A DNA stretch of 64,000 nucleotides from CAZHCA01 sp964530825 (GTDB lineage Bacteria; Bacteroidota; Bacteroidia; Chitinophagales; Saprospiraceae): contig CAZHCA010000005.1 in the NCBI GenBank assembly GCA_964530825.1, positions 124,001-188,000 of the forward strand. Reading direction: 5' to 3'. The stretch's first letter is position 1, and the number at the start of each line of letters is the position of its first letter. The notes under the pieces are model-generated. The model was not told the origin of the DNA. It did no database searches and worked only from the letters and a program-made list of their open reading frames with translations. Of the stretch, positions 26,641 through 36,530 are shown piece by piece. Both the position numbers and the translations under genes were made by a program.

Positions 26641-28518
26641 CTAGCTTTTGACCTCCTCGCCTATATTGGCGGAGGGCTTCTTCTCGAACTCGACCTCTTT
26701 ACCAAGGTAGACCAGATCGAATGGCCCATCGGCCGTTACCTGGTCTAGATCAGGCGGCAGTGGGTAGATATGATTTTGACCTTCCTTGATGAAAATCGGG
26801 ATGGCTTCATCAATTCCAGCAAGGTCGCGGATGGTTGCTTTCAACTCTTCTACCGACTGCATCCTAACCTCATGCACATAGGGATAATCGCGCGCAATTT
26901 CGTTAATATTGAGGAAGTCGTCTGCATAAGAAAGCAAGCCGGTTTTAGGTAACTCCTCGGGGTCGCGACGCAACTCTTCGGGGGTAATAAGCCGGAAGGT
27001 ACCCAGCTCGCCGAATATTTTTTCGTACTTGCGCACCGCATAGGCGTTGACTTCAGCACTGGAGGTCATAGCAATGAGGTAGCCTACATCGACAAGCTCT
27101 ACATCCTCTTCCAGGTCTTGGGTGTAAATATTCGCAACGAGTGCTTCCAGACCCATCTCGCGCGCTTTTTGTACGGAGCGGTGGTTGTTGTCGACCAGTA
27201 CAACGCGCCGTTTGTTATCGATGAGGTACTTACCTAGTACCCGTGCAGCCAGGCTGGCCCCCACAAATAAAATCCCGTCGGAAGAATCTTGCGTAACCCC
27301 TAGTAAACGAGCGACTAGGCGTGCCGTCGTCGCATTGAGCATTACCGTACCTAGCACAATCAGAAAAACCAGTGGAGTAAGGTACTCCGCACCGGGCACT
27401 CCCTCATCAGTCAGGGTGAGACCAAACAGGGATGCCACCCCGGCGGCTACAATACCGCGCGGCCCGACCCAGGAAATAAACGACTTTTCCGAAAAGTTCA
27501 ATTCCGAGTCACGGGTGCAGATAAAAACGCCGATGGGCCGCAGGATAAAAGCTACAAAAGCCAATAGTACGAAACTTCGGTAATCCCGGATAACCAGGTT
27601 GAGGTCCTCCATGTTGATATTGGCCGCCAGAATAATGAAAAGGATGGATATCAACAGGACACTTAAAGACTCCTTGAAGGATAGAATTTCCTTGAGTCTT
27701 GGCACATCCATATTCCCAATTGCCGTACCCATGACCACCATCGCCAGGAGGCCTGACTCTTTCGCCAAGATTTCGGAAAGGATGAACACTCCCAGGACCC
27801 AGGCCAGGGTGAAAACATTGAGCAAGTAATGCGGAATCAACTCCCGCTTGATAAGTTGCACCAGCCCTAGCGCCCCTAGTGTCCCCAGGGCCAACCCGAT
27901 GAGGATGATCTGGAAAAAGGAGATCAGCGCGTGAGAGGTAAAAGTAATACTTCCGCTCGTCGAGTGGATAAACTCAAACACCAATACTGCCAAGGTGGCC
28001 CCGATGGGATCGATGAGGATCCCTTCCCATTTGAGAACGGTAGATACATTCCGGTTGAGCGGCGTATTGCGCAAGATGGGAGCAATTACAGTCGGACCGG
28101 TTACGGTGATCAGCGCGGAAAAAAGAAAAGCGATCGCCCATGGTAGATTCATGAGGTAGTGTGCCGCAAAACCGCCACCGACCAGGGTTATTGCAGGCCC
28201 TAGGGTGATGAGCCGTAAAATAATCGGCCCGACGCCGCGAATTTCCGACCGCTTGAGCGTGAGCCCGCCCTCAAAAAGAATGATCCCGATCGATAGAGAA
28301 ACAAAGTAGAATAAGTACTCATTAGCAAAAACCCCGATGCCCGTTTCGGGATGATACATCGGTTCAAGCAACTTCTTTCCGTCAGGGGTAAAGAGCGTAG
28401 ATAATGGCCCTACCACCAATCCGACAATAATGAGCGGTAAAATGGCGGGTACGCGCGTACGCCAGGCAAGCCATTGAGCAAATATCCCCAGAATAATGAT
28501 TCCAGCTAATTCAATCAT
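26641..28518 (-). CDS. CPA1-type cation:proton antiporter with TrkA-N domain
   Basis: This 625-residue membrane protein has about 12 hydrophobic helices in residues 1-395. They include the family segments GGLTLKRSEIRGV, TVIAPILRNTPLNRNVSTVL, EGILIDPIGATLAVL and SWVGPRGIVAAGVASLF. A cytoplasmic RCK/TrkA-N nucleotide-binding domain follows from about residue 405 (ILFVGASLAARVLGKYL, VVLVDNN). It should exchange Na+ or K+ for H+ and sense NAD(H) or a similar ligand. It is a single gene; its 3' end faces the mutase gene 36 bases away. Confidence 0.92.
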   Translation of the reverse strand: MIELAGIIILGIFAQWLAWRTRVPAILPLIIVGLVVGPLSTLFTPDGKKLLEPMYHPETGIGVFANEYLFYFVSLSIGIILFEGGLTLKRSEIRGVGPIILRLITLGPAITLVGGGFAAHYLMNLPWAIAFLFSALITVTGPTVIAPILRNTPLNRNVSTVLKWEGILIDPIGATLAVLVFEFIHSTSGSITFTSHALISFFQIILIGLALGTLGALGLVQLIKRELIPHYLLNVFTLAWVLGVFILSEILAKESGLLAMVVMGTAIGNMDVPRLKEILSFKESLSVLLISILFIILAANINMEDLNLVIRDYRSFVLLAFVAFILRPIGVFICTRDSELNFSEKSFISWVGPRGIVAAGVASLFGLTLTDEGVPGAEYLTPLVFLIVLGTVMLNATTARLVARLLGVTQDSSDGILFVGASLAARVLGKYLIDNKRRVVLVDNNHRSVQKAREMGLEALVANIYTQDLEEDVELVDVGYLIAMTSSAEVNAYAVRKYEKIFGELGTFRLITPEELRRDPEELPKTGLLSYADDFLNINEIARDYPYVHEVRMQSVEELKATIRDLAGIDEAIPIFIKEGQNHIYPLPPDLDQVTADGPFDLVYLGKEVEFEKKPSANIGEEVKS

Positions 28519-28754
28519 ATCGATGTGCTTCCGCTAACTTAGCCACTATTGATTGACTAGTCAGCTACTTTAGTTGATTCTAACCCACCTGTTTTGTGGC
28601 TGCCATTCAACAGCAAAGGTAATGCCTTTACCGCCACCGTAGTAGGGTACGAAACCAACGATTATAATAAGCAAAAAATCGTGTATTTGTTTACGCGGCC
28701 TACCCGCGGTTCCCGGTCCTTATTTTATCGGTAGCACGCATAGTTTTATTTCCC

Positions 28755-28762
28755 TATTTTTG
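28755..28762 (+). promoter_or_regulatory. -7 box of prfC
   Basis: TATTTTTG fits TAnnTTTG exactly and lies 29 bases before the prfC ATG, giving a short leader that contains the GAGGAG ribosome site (28781-28786). No clear TTTG -33 element sits at the usual distance. Confidence 0.55.
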
Positions 28763-28790
28763 CAGCGTTTGTTAAGGAATGAGGAGTAAT

Positions 28791-30380
28791 ATGAAAATTG
28801 AAGATCAGATAAAAAAACGGCGCACGTTCGCCATCATCAGCCACCCGGATGCAGGGAAGACGACTCTTACCGAGAAGTTGCTGCTTTTCGGAGGGGCCAT
28901 CCAGGTAGCGGGCGCCGTTAAATCCAATAAAATCAACCGGGCGGCCACCTCCGACTTCATGGAAATCGAACGCCAGCGCGGTATTTCGGTTGCCACTTCC
29001 GTTATGGCCTTTGAATACAAAGACACCAAAATCAATATTCTTGACACCCCCGGTCACCAAGATTTTGCGGAAGACACTTATCGCACCCTTACGGCAGTCG
29101 ATAGCGTAATTGTAGTGATCGACGTGGCTAAAGGCGTAGAGATCCAAACCGAAAAGTTGGTCAATGTCTGCCGCATGCGCAATACGCCCATTATTGTTTT
29201 CATCAATAAACTCGACCGCGAAGGCTTGGATGGGTTCGACCTGCTCGACGAAATCGAGCAAAAGCTGGGGCTCACCGTTACGCCTCTTAGCTGGCCGGCA
29301 GGCATGGGGCAACGGTTTCAGGGGGTATACAGCTTGTACGAAGAGAAAATGGTACTCTTCCGTCCCCACGGTAAGCAAGCTGAAGAAGAGGTGATTGAAA
29401 TTAAAGATCTCGAACAACCAGAACTGGAACAACACGTCGGAGAAGCCGCAGCCGAAGAGCTCCGGGAAGAAGTAACTATGATTCAGGAGGTCTATCCCGA
29501 TTTTGATAAAGCAGCTTACCTAGCTGGCGAGCTATCCCCGGTCTTTTTTGGTAGCGCTATCAACAACTTCGGTGTGCGCGAACTGCTGGATTGCTTCGTC
29601 GATATTGCTCCCTTCCCGCTACCACGCGTATCGGAAGAGCGCGAAGTCAATCCTACGGAAGATAAATTCGCGGGTTTTGTTTTTAAAATCCACGCCAACA
29701 TGGACCCCAAACACCGCGACCGCATAGCGTTTATGCGCATCTGCTCCGGTATTTTTCAGCGCAATACGAATTATTTGCACGTACGCCAGGGACGAAAGAT
29801 GAAGTTTTCCAACCCGACCTCGTTCATGGCGGCTAAGAAAACCGTAGTGGATGAAGCCTACCCGGGCGACGTTATCGGCCTTTACGATTCGGGGAATTTC
29901 AAAATCGGCGACACGGTCACCGAAGGTGAAGTTTTACATTTCAAGGGGATACCAGTATTCTCCCCCGAGCAGTTTCGCTATGTCAATAACGCCGACCCCA
30001 TGAAGTCCAAACAGCTCAATAAGGGCCTTATTGAGCTCATGGACGAAGGTTTGGCGCAGTTGTTTGTCAAAGAAGATAATGGTCGTAAAATCATCGGTAC
30101 GGTAGGGGCGCTTCAGTTCGACGTGATCAAGTACCGCCTGGAGCACGAGTACGGTGCATCCTGCGCTTATGAGCCGATGAATTTGCACAAAGCCTGCTGG
30201 ATATCCGCCGCAGACCCCAAGGATATCCATAATTTTGTGAAAAAACGTACCAAAGACATTGCTCGCGACAAACACGATCAATTCGTCTATCTGGCCGAAT
30301 CGGCCTGGGCGCTGAAGATGGTGCAAGAGAACCACCCGGAGATCAGCTTCCACTTTACGAGTGAGTACAAACCCGCATAA
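28791..30380 (+). CDS. prfC: Peptide chain release factor 3 (RF3)
   Basis: This 529-residue translational GTPase removes RF1/RF2 from the ribosome after peptide release. The G1 loop is SHPDAGKTTLTEKLL, the switch regions include RQRGISVATS, the G3 motif is DTPGHQDF and the G4 motif is NKLDRE. Domains II and III follow (GFVFKIHANMDPKHRDRIAF, GALQFDVIKYRLEHEYG). Start choice: the ATG at 28791 has GAGGAG 4 bases upstream, while an in-frame ATG at 28779 would put that site inside the gene. It converges on a glycosyltransferase gene. Confidence 0.96.
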   Translation: MKIEDQIKKRRTFAIISHPDAGKTTLTEKLLLFGGAIQVAGAVKSNKINRAATSDFMEIERQRGISVATSVMAFEYKDTKINILDTPGHQDFAEDTYRTLTAVDSVIVVIDVAKGVEIQTEKLVNVCRMRNTPIIVFINKLDREGLDGFDLLDEIEQKLGLTVTPLSWPAGMGQRFQGVYSLYEEKMVLFRPHGKQAEEEVIEIKDLEQPELEQHVGEAAAEELREEVTMIQEVYPDFDKAAYLAGELSPVFFGSAINNFGVRELLDCFVDIAPFPLPRVSEEREVNPTEDKFAGFVFKIHANMDPKHRDRIAFMRICSGIFQRNTNYLHVRQGRKMKFSNPTSFMAAKKTVVDEAYPGDVIGLYDSGNFKIGDTVTEGEVLHFKGIPVFSPEQFRYVNNADPMKSKQLNKGLIELMDEGLAQLFVKEDNGRKIIGTVGALQFDVIKYRLEHEYGASCAYEPMNLHKACWISAADPKDIHNFVKKRTKDIARDKHDQFVYLAESAWALKMVQENHPEISFHFTSEYKPA

Positions 30381-30388
30381 TAGCGGGT
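30371..30388. terminator. Hairpin between convergent stop codons
   Basis: ACCCGC (30371-30376) and GCGGGT (30383-30388) form a 6-bp GC-rich stem with an ATAATA loop that contains the prfC stop codon and touches the stop of the opposite gene. There is no T tract, so termination is only a possibility. Confidence 0.3.
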
Positions 30389-31530
30389 TAACGTACTTTG
30401 CGTCCCTTCCAGCGGTAAGACTTTTGAAAAAATGTCGCTACGGAAATGGCAGCAATGTACAACGTATGGGCAACCTCCGCATAGGCAAAGCTTTGCAGTA
30501 AATCCGTTCGACCAAAAAAGCGAGCTGCCGCCCGCAAAAAAAGGAAATCGGTTCCGCTTTTGATTCCCCACAATAAAAGGGTCAGCGCGAAGGCCGGGGG
30601 TCCTATTGCGATTGCTTGCAGGGGCGTGAGCAGTATGACCCAGCACCAGAGGGCTGTAAAGGCGTAAACCATAAGTATGTAGGGTCGTGCATAGCTGCCG
30701 GTTTTGCTTGCCCACCGCAGTCGTTGCTGCCAAAAATCCGCGAGCGTCGACTCAGGGTAAGAAGCCACCTGGTAATCGGCACCCTTCAGAAAACGCATCC
30801 TGCCGGGGTAGGCGGCGGCCAACTTTTGCATGAGCAAAACATCATCACCCGAAGCCTGACGGTCAATACCGGCAAAGCCGTCGACGGCATCGAAAGCTTG
30901 CCGGCTGTAGGCAAAGTTAGCACCATTGGCCAAAAGCAGGTGTCCCGAGTACAGGCCGGCCCCCGTAATGACCATTGTACCCAGGATATCGAGGGACTGA
31001 AAGCGCTCGAAGCGGTTGTTTTCATTTTGAAAAACAACCGGACCGGTAATCGCAACGGCACCCTGCTGGTAGGCTGCGACTGCAGCAGCAACCCACGTCG
31101 GTGGCACCCGGCTATCGGCATCGGTAGTCAGGACCAGCTCGCCCCGGGCCTGCTCGACCCCCAGGGCTAGCGCTTTCTTCTTGTGGGCACCCTTAGGTTC
31201 GGGAAAAAAGCTGGCGAGGGAAAAAAGCTGTACCCCGCGGTCGGCGTAGGAACGTACTATGGCGGCGGTTTCATCGGTCGAGAAATCATCCAGCACTATG
31301 ATTTGGAGGGCGGCAGCCGGATAAGTTTGCCGCAGCAGAGCATCCAGGCAAGTTGCTATGTGACCGGCCTCGTTGCGCGCCGGCACCATCACCGATACCG
31401 GAGTTGCATTTTCCGGAAGGAATTCAGGAGGTGGATGCGCAATTGGGATCTTCTGCCAGGTGCGCCAGAATTCCATCAAAAGCAGTACGTACCCGCCGCC
31501 CAGTAGCAAAGAAAAGCAGAGCCACCACAC
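30388..31530 (-). CDS. Membrane glycosyltransferase, family 2
   Basis: This 380-residue protein starts at a GTG (31530), which places one membrane helix at residues 2-20. The GT-A domain follows (VSVMVPARNEAGHIATCLDAL, IIVLDDFSTDET, LTTDADSRVPP with the DxD motif, and QQRLRWASKTG with the Q-x-x-R-W motif of processive or lipid-linked GT2 enzymes). Three or four C-terminal helices follow. It likely adds sugar to a lipid or polysaccharide carrier at the inner membrane; donor and acceptor are unknown. It begins 6 bases after the stop of the membrane protein gene upstream, so the two form an operon. Confidence 0.87.
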   Translation of the reverse strand: MWWLCFSLLLGGGYVLLLMEFWRTWQKIPIAHPPPEFLPENATPVSVMVPARNEAGHIATCLDALLRQTYPAAALQIIVLDDFSTDETAAIVRSYADRGVQLFSLASFFPEPKGAHKKKALALGVEQARGELVLTTDADSRVPPTWVAAAVAAYQQGAVAITGPVVFQNENNRFERFQSLDILGTMVITGAGLYSGHLLLANGANFAYSRQAFDAVDGFAGIDRQASGDDVLLMQKLAAAYPGRMRFLKGADYQVASYPESTLADFWQQRLRWASKTGSYARPYILMVYAFTALWCWVILLTPLQAIAIGPPAFALTLLLWGIKSGTDFLFLRAAARFFGRTDLLQSFAYAEVAHTLYIAAISVATFFQKSYRWKGRKVR

Positions 31531-31536
31531 AAATGG

Positions 31537-32001
31537 TTAGTCAAATAGTTCTTCATAATCGCCTTCGTTGGCAGAACGACGCGTCCGCTCACGCTCCCGG
31601 CGCCCTAGTCGCCGGCTGTCCAGCTCCTCGTAGTCGATGAGTTGCCCCTGCTCACGCCGGCGAATTTCTTCCTCCACGTCGGCCAGACGTTTTTTGAACA
31701 GTGCTTTGATCAGCAAAAAGGCGCTCACAATCGGAAACCCGATAATCGTCAGTACGGTGCCACCGACTCCCAGCAGCAAATCACGCCGGTAGAGGCTAAT
31801 CACCCACTTACCGTAATCGATCACCACCTTGCGGTTGATGATCAGGGCGGCAATGAGCATCAGCGGTGACAGGTAATACAAGATGCGAAAGACGAACCGG
31901 GACAACATGAACAGAACCACCAAAAATAGGATAATGGCTAGTATGCCGCCAAAGTTATTCAGCGGGTTACCCCGCATTTCGTAAGAGGTTTTCTTTTTCA
32001 T
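31537..32001 (-). CDS. Hypothetical membrane protein
   Basis: This 154-residue protein has three hydrophobic segments (about residues 17-34, 37-52 and 71-95) and a long charged C-terminal tail rich in E and R (RRREQGQLIDYEELDSRRLG). I do not recognise a family. The ATG at 32001 is chosen; an upstream TTG at 32040 would add 13 residues with no support. It is the first gene of a two-gene unit with the glycosyltransferase, suggesting an accessory role at the membrane, which is inference from position. Confidence 0.68.
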   Translation of the reverse strand: MKKKTSYEMRGNPLNNFGGILAIILFLVVLFMLSRFVFRILYYLSPLMLIAALIINRKVVIDYGKWVISLYRRDLLLGVGGTVLTIIGFPIVSAFLLIKALFKKRLADVEEEIRRREQGQLIDYEELDSRRLGRRERERTRRSANEGDYEELFD

Positions 32002-32284
32002 AATCAGGGATGATTCCGGCCCATCGATAAGGTTTTTCAACTCTATGTAGAACCGGTAACTGCTACTTTGCTTTTATTTTAAGCTAAGCCTAACACTTAA
32101 TCAACTATTTTTCGAAAAATAATGTTGCCCGGCCCGCCTTCTTACTCGACTAGTAAGCTTATTCCGCCGATCACTGCAAAAGCCCCTTCGCCTGACGACG
32201 GCCCGGCGACGCAATTGTTCTTCAGATGCCGAGGCCGGAACTTTGCGTATCCACCATAATCCTTCTAATTTTACGGTAAAAAAT

Positions 32285-33652
32285 ATGCGCGCTGCTCTTA
32301 CCCTTTTCGGCTTCTTGGGTCTCTTGATGATTCTGCCTTTTTTTTCATCTGCACAGAATGGTAAGCAGGACACCACCCACATCAGGTGTGCATTTACCGG
32401 TTGTGAGACACCAGTGCTCACCCTAATGCAATTCGATGGGTTCCAGTTTTTCCCCATCCAACAGGCAGAGGTGTTGGCGCCCGATACGTTCTTATTTTCT
32501 CTGCCCACGCCCGATTTTGGCTTTTATTACATCAGCAATGCTTCCGGTAAGCGGTTCATGCTTTTGCTGGGAGAAGGTCGAGACCTGACGCTAACCGGCA
32601 ATTGCGCAACCATGGACGAAATCCAACTCTCTGGCTCCGCACTTAATGCGCACTATGTCAATATGAAAAAACAGATGGACCAATATCGGGTACAAGCCAA
32701 CCAATTGCTACGTTCGCACATGCAAACGGCCGACGAAGAGGAGCAAGCAGCCCTGGTACACCGCATGCGCAAAGTGGACTCGCTGCAAATTGCTTTTCTC
32801 GATTCCATGCGCCAGGCGCAGCCCTTCCTGTCTAATGTAGTTGCAGTCAACACGTATTTGTCTTTTCCGGGCAGCGGACAGGATTACCCCGATCAATTCA
32901 ATTATTTCGCCAATACCTTTTTTCAGTTCGCCGACTTCAACGACCAAGCTTATGCGCATAATCCCTGGGTGTACCAAAGCTTTCGGGAGTATGCCTTTTC
33001 CCTGGCTCAGCTATCGCGCGACCCAGCCAAGGTTCAAGCCTATATTGAGGAGGAATTCACCGACATCAAAACCGAGCCCACCCGCCGAATGGCACTCAGC
33101 GGCATCCTGTCCGGGCTGAACAGACGCAATGATGCCTACCTCTATTTTGCTCAACTTTTTGTCGATGAATACGGAGCCGATTACCCTCCACTGGCAGATC
33201 GCATTGAGAAAGAGATCAAGAAAAAACACAAACTCAGCGTCGGATCCGTAGCGCCGGATTTCGCACAGCAAACTCCTGGAGGCGAATCCCTGGCGCTGAG
33301 CGACTTGCGCGGCCGCGTGGTATTGGTCGACTTTTGGGCGAGTTGGTGCGGCCCCTGTCGCAAGGAGAACCCGCGCGTACGTTCGGTGTACGAAAAATAC
33401 CGCGACCGTGGCTTCGAGATCCTGGGCGTCAGCCTCGACCGCAATAAAGACTCCTGGGAGCGTGCCATTGCTGCCGACCAACTGCCTTGGCCTCAGGTGA
33501 GCGATCTAAAAGGGTGGAAAAATGAAGTTGCTCAGCTGTACCAGGTACGTTCGATCCCTATGACTTACCTAATTGACGAAGAGGGCAAGGTAATTGCCAA
33601 AAACCTGCGGGGAGCATCCCTTGAACGCAAGCTGCAGGAAATTTTCCCCTAA
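32285..33652 (+). CDS. TlpA-like thiol-disulfide oxidoreductase with DUF4369 domain
   Basis: This 455-residue exported protein has a signal peptide at about residues 1-23. The N-terminal domain (35-130) is of the DUF4369 type common in Bacteroidota TlpA proteins. A helical linker follows, then a thioredoxin-fold AhpC/TSA domain (about 315-455) with W-C355-G-P-C358 and a cis-proline segment (SIPMTYLIDEEG). It should reduce or isomerise disulfides in the periplasm. The start is the ATG at 32285; the longer frame opens with TTG and lacks a signal peptide at its start. It is followed 78 bases later by a DPP-IV gene. Confidence 0.9.
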   Translation: MRAALTLFGFLGLLMILPFFSSAQNGKQDTTHIRCAFTGCETPVLTLMQFDGFQFFPIQQAEVLAPDTFLFSLPTPDFGFYYISNASGKRFMLLLGEGRDLTLTGNCATMDEIQLSGSALNAHYVNMKKQMDQYRVQANQLLRSHMQTADEEEQAALVHRMRKVDSLQIAFLDSMRQAQPFLSNVVAVNTYLSFPGSGQDYPDQFNYFANTFFQFADFNDQAYAHNPWVYQSFREYAFSLAQLSRDPAKVQAYIEEEFTDIKTEPTRRMALSGILSGLNRRNDAYLYFAQLFVDEYGADYPPLADRIEKEIKKKHKLSVGSVAPDFAQQTPGGESLALSDLRGRVVLVDFWASWCGPCRKENPRVRSVYEKYRDRGFEILGVSLDRNKDSWERAIAADQLPWPQVSDLKGWKNEVAQLYQVRSIPMTYLIDEEGKVIAKNLRGASLERKLQEIFP

Positions 33653-33730
33653 GAAACTATAACGTTCCGTGGGTTTTCTAGTGGAATTTGTATCTTTTAC
33701 CTTGCTTCTTTTTTGAAAAAAATTGATCCT

Positions 33731-35977
33731 ATGAAGTTCCGGCAATGGTTCCTGTTGGGCTGGCTTTTGGTAAGCCCGTTCCTGCTTTTTGCGCAACAGC
33801 GTATTTCCCTAAAAGACATTTGGCTCGACTATGATTTTTCGGCAAAAAGCGTACCGGGATTCAATTTCCTTGCAGACGGGCAGCGCTACACCCGGTTAGA
33901 AGAAAACGCGATCCAGATTTACGACCTTACCACCGGAGAACGGACAGGGACCCTGTTGGACGCCGCTGCTCTCTCGGGTCAGGCAGGATTCGACGGCAAT
34001 TTACAAGGGTATGCTTTCAGTGAAGACGAACAAAAAATCCTGCTCTACAATCAGCAGGAACGTATCTACCGGCGATCCAGACGGGCCCAGTACTTCCTCT
34101 ACGACCGCGAAACGGAAAGCCTGGCAGCTCTTTTCCCGGAAGGAAAAGTACGCTATGCAACCTTTAGCCCACAAGGCAACAAGGTAGCTTTCGTCTACGG
34201 TAATAACCTCTATTTTAATGATCTGGAGCGCAATGAGATCATTCAGGTGACCACAGACGGCAAGCCCAACGCCATCATCAACGGCGCTGTGGACTGGGTA
34301 TATGAGGAAGAATTCGGATTTGCTCGCGGTTTTCAGTGGTCGCCCGATGGAAATAAAATAGCTTTTTACCGTTTTGATGAGTCGAGGGTAAAAGAGTTTA
34401 CCATGACCAATTACCGGGGAGATCTGTACCCCGAATACGTCACCTTTAAGTACCCCAAGGTCGGAGAAGAAAATTCGAAGGTAGGCGTGCGGATCTACGA
34501 TATCCAATCCAAAAAAACCATGGATGCCGAAATTCGCGACCAAGTAGAGTACATCCCGCGGATCAAATGGACACAAGACCCTGAACAGTTATGTATCTAT
34601 CTGATGAACCGTCACCAGAGTGATGTAGAGCTTTTGTTGGTTAATGCCCGCAATGGTACAGGCAGGACCCTCTTCCGCGAAAAAGACGAGCGCTACATTG
34701 CCGAAGCGGTCCTGGACAACCTAACGTTTCTCAAAGACGGCAAGCACTTCATTTGGACTAGCGAGCAGGACGGCTGGCACCACATTTACCTGTATGATAT
34801 GAAGGGTAAGCTGGTGCGGCAACTGACCAAAGGCGACTGGGAGATCACCCAGTTCTACGGTGTAGATGAGGAGCGCGGTCACTTGTATTTCCAGTCGGCC
34901 CAGCCAACGCCCATGCAGCGCCAGATCGCACGCGTAGATCTGGATGGCGGTAACCGGAAAAACATAGCAGCCGAAACAGGTTGGAATACTGCCCAATTCA
35001 GTAGCACGTTTGATTATTTCGTGCTCAATCATTCTACAATCAACCAGCCACCTACCTACACCGTTATGAACCGGCAAGGCCGGGAATTGCGGGCAATAGA
35101 GACCAATACGGACCTCCGGAAAAAGCAAAAGACCTTTGGGGTCGGGGATGTTTCCTTCTTTAAATTTACCACGCGTTACGGTGTAGACCTCAACGGCTGG
35201 ATGATTAAGCCTACCAATTTCGAAGTTGACCGCCAGTACCCATTACTCCTTTTCGTATACGGCGGTCCGGGCTCGCAGCAGGTGGTCGATAGCTGGAAAG
35301 GCCAAAACTATTGGTGGTTCCAGATGCTGGCTCAGAAAGGCTTCGTCGTGGCCTGTGTCGACAACCGCGGGACCGGCGGGCGTGGGTCGGAATTCAAAAA
35401 AACGACCTACCAACGTCTGGGCGATTACGAAACCGAAGACCAGATTGCAACTGCTAATTACCTGGGCAGCCTTTCGTACGTCAACCGCAGCCGTATTGGT
35501 GTTTTTGGTTGGAGCTATGGCGGATATTTGGCTTCGCTCTGCATTCTTAAGGGGAATAACTTATTCCGCTCGGCAATTGCGGTGGCGCCGGTTACCAACT
35601 GGAAGTGGTACGACACTATTTATACCGAACGCTACATGCAGACCAAGGAGGAAAACCCGGATGGCTACGAGAATAACTCACCGGTAAATTTCGCCGATCG
35701 CCTTCGCGGCAATTACTTGTTGGTGCACGGCATGGGCGACGACAATGTCCATTTCCAACACACCGCTGAAATGGCCAACGCTTTAGTGAAAGCCAACCGG
35801 CAATTCGACACTTATTTTTATCCCAATCGAAACCACGGCATCTACGGGGGAAACACCCGTTACCATCTGTACCGAAAGATGACTAGCTTTTTGGAGGAAA
35901 CCCTGGTAAGCGGTGAAAAAGATAAAGAAAACGAGCCGCTGGAGTATATCGTCAAGCCCCAGACCAACGACCAGTGA
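33731..35977 (+). CDS. S9-family dipeptidyl peptidase IV
   Basis: This 748-residue exported serine peptidase has a signal peptide (about 1-21), a beta-propeller (DPPIV_N, about 90-460; GAVDWVYEEEFGFARGFQWS includes the double-Glu motif that binds the substrate N-terminus) and an alpha/beta-hydrolase domain. The triad is S595 (FGWSYGGY), D670 or D671 (GMGDDNVHF) and H702 (NRNHGIYG). It removes X-Pro dipeptides from peptides in the periplasm. The start is the ATG at 33731; TATCTTTT (33691-33698) upstream is one base from the -7 consensus. Confidence 0.94.
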   Translation: MKFRQWFLLGWLLVSPFLLFAQQRISLKDIWLDYDFSAKSVPGFNFLADGQRYTRLEENAIQIYDLTTGERTGTLLDAAALSGQAGFDGNLQGYAFSEDEQKILLYNQQERIYRRSRRAQYFLYDRETESLAALFPEGKVRYATFSPQGNKVAFVYGNNLYFNDLERNEIIQVTTDGKPNAIINGAVDWVYEEEFGFARGFQWSPDGNKIAFYRFDESRVKEFTMTNYRGDLYPEYVTFKYPKVGEENSKVGVRIYDIQSKKTMDAEIRDQVEYIPRIKWTQDPEQLCIYLMNRHQSDVELLLVNARNGTGRTLFREKDERYIAEAVLDNLTFLKDGKHFIWTSEQDGWHHIYLYDMKGKLVRQLTKGDWEITQFYGVDEERGHLYFQSAQPTPMQRQIARVDLDGGNRKNIAAETGWNTAQFSSTFDYFVLNHSTINQPPTYTVMNRQGRELRAIETNTDLRKKQKTFGVGDVSFFKFTTRYGVDLNGWMIKPTNFEVDRQYPLLLFVYGGPGSQQVVDSWKGQNYWWFQMLAQKGFVVACVDNRGTGGRGSEFKKTTYQRLGDYETEDQIATANYLGSLSYVNRSRIGVFGWSYGGYLASLCILKGNNLFRSAIAVAPVTNWKWYDTIYTERYMQTKEENPDGYENNSPVNFADRLRGNYLLVHGMGDDNVHFQHTAEMANALVKANRQFDTYFYPNRNHGIYGGNTRYHLYRKMTSFLEETLVSGEKDKENEPLEYIVKPQTNDQ

Positions 35978-36053
35978 TTAACCCGGGGAACTTTTCGTTC
36001 GGCAAGGCGGTTGAACAACATTCTGGAAAAGCACGAAAACCACAACCGAAAGC

Positions 36054-36527
36054 ATGGCGAATTCCAATAAAAAAGCAAAAAAAATAGAGGTGGTCAACCG
36101 CAGGGCCACGCATGAATACAAATTCATCGACAAGTATGAAGCGGGAATTGTATTGCAGGGTACCGAAATCAAAGCTATACGTGGCGGAAAAATTAGCCTG
36201 AGCGACGCCTATTGTTATTTCGACAATGGCGAGCTCTATGTTAAGAGCATGTACATCTCGGAGTACGAAAACGGCACTTACGCCAATCACGACCCACGCC
36301 GAACCCGGAAACTGCTCCTGAAGCGAGCCGAGCTACGCAAACTCGAACGCCGGGTAAAAGAACGTGGATTTACAATTGTCCCTTATCGGCTATACCTTAC
36401 GGACCGTGGTTTTGCTAAGCTAGAGATTGCTTTGGCTCAGGGTAAAGCAGTTTACGATAAACGCCAATCGATCAAGGAAAAAGATACCAAGCGAGAGCTT
36501 GATCGGATGAAGAAAGTTCGTCTCTAA
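36054..36527 (+). CDS. smpB: SsrA-binding protein SmpB
   Basis: This 157-residue protein binds tmRNA and brings it to stalled ribosomes. Family segments are NRRATHEYKFIDKYEAGIVL, GTEIKAIRGGKISLSDAYC, HDPRRTRKLLLKRAELRKL, and the basic C-terminal tail YDKRQSIKEKDTKRELDR, which enters the mRNA channel. It ends 3 bases before the next gene, so the two are likely co-transcribed. The tmRNA gene itself was not seen in this window. Confidence 0.96.
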   Translation: MANSNKKAKKIEVVNRRATHEYKFIDKYEAGIVLQGTEIKAIRGGKISLSDAYCYFDNGELYVKSMYISEYENGTYANHDPRRTRKLLLKRAELRKLERRVKERGFTIVPYRLYLTDRGFAKLEIALAQGKAVYDKRQSIKEKDTKRELDRMKKVRL

Positions 36528-36530
36528 GTT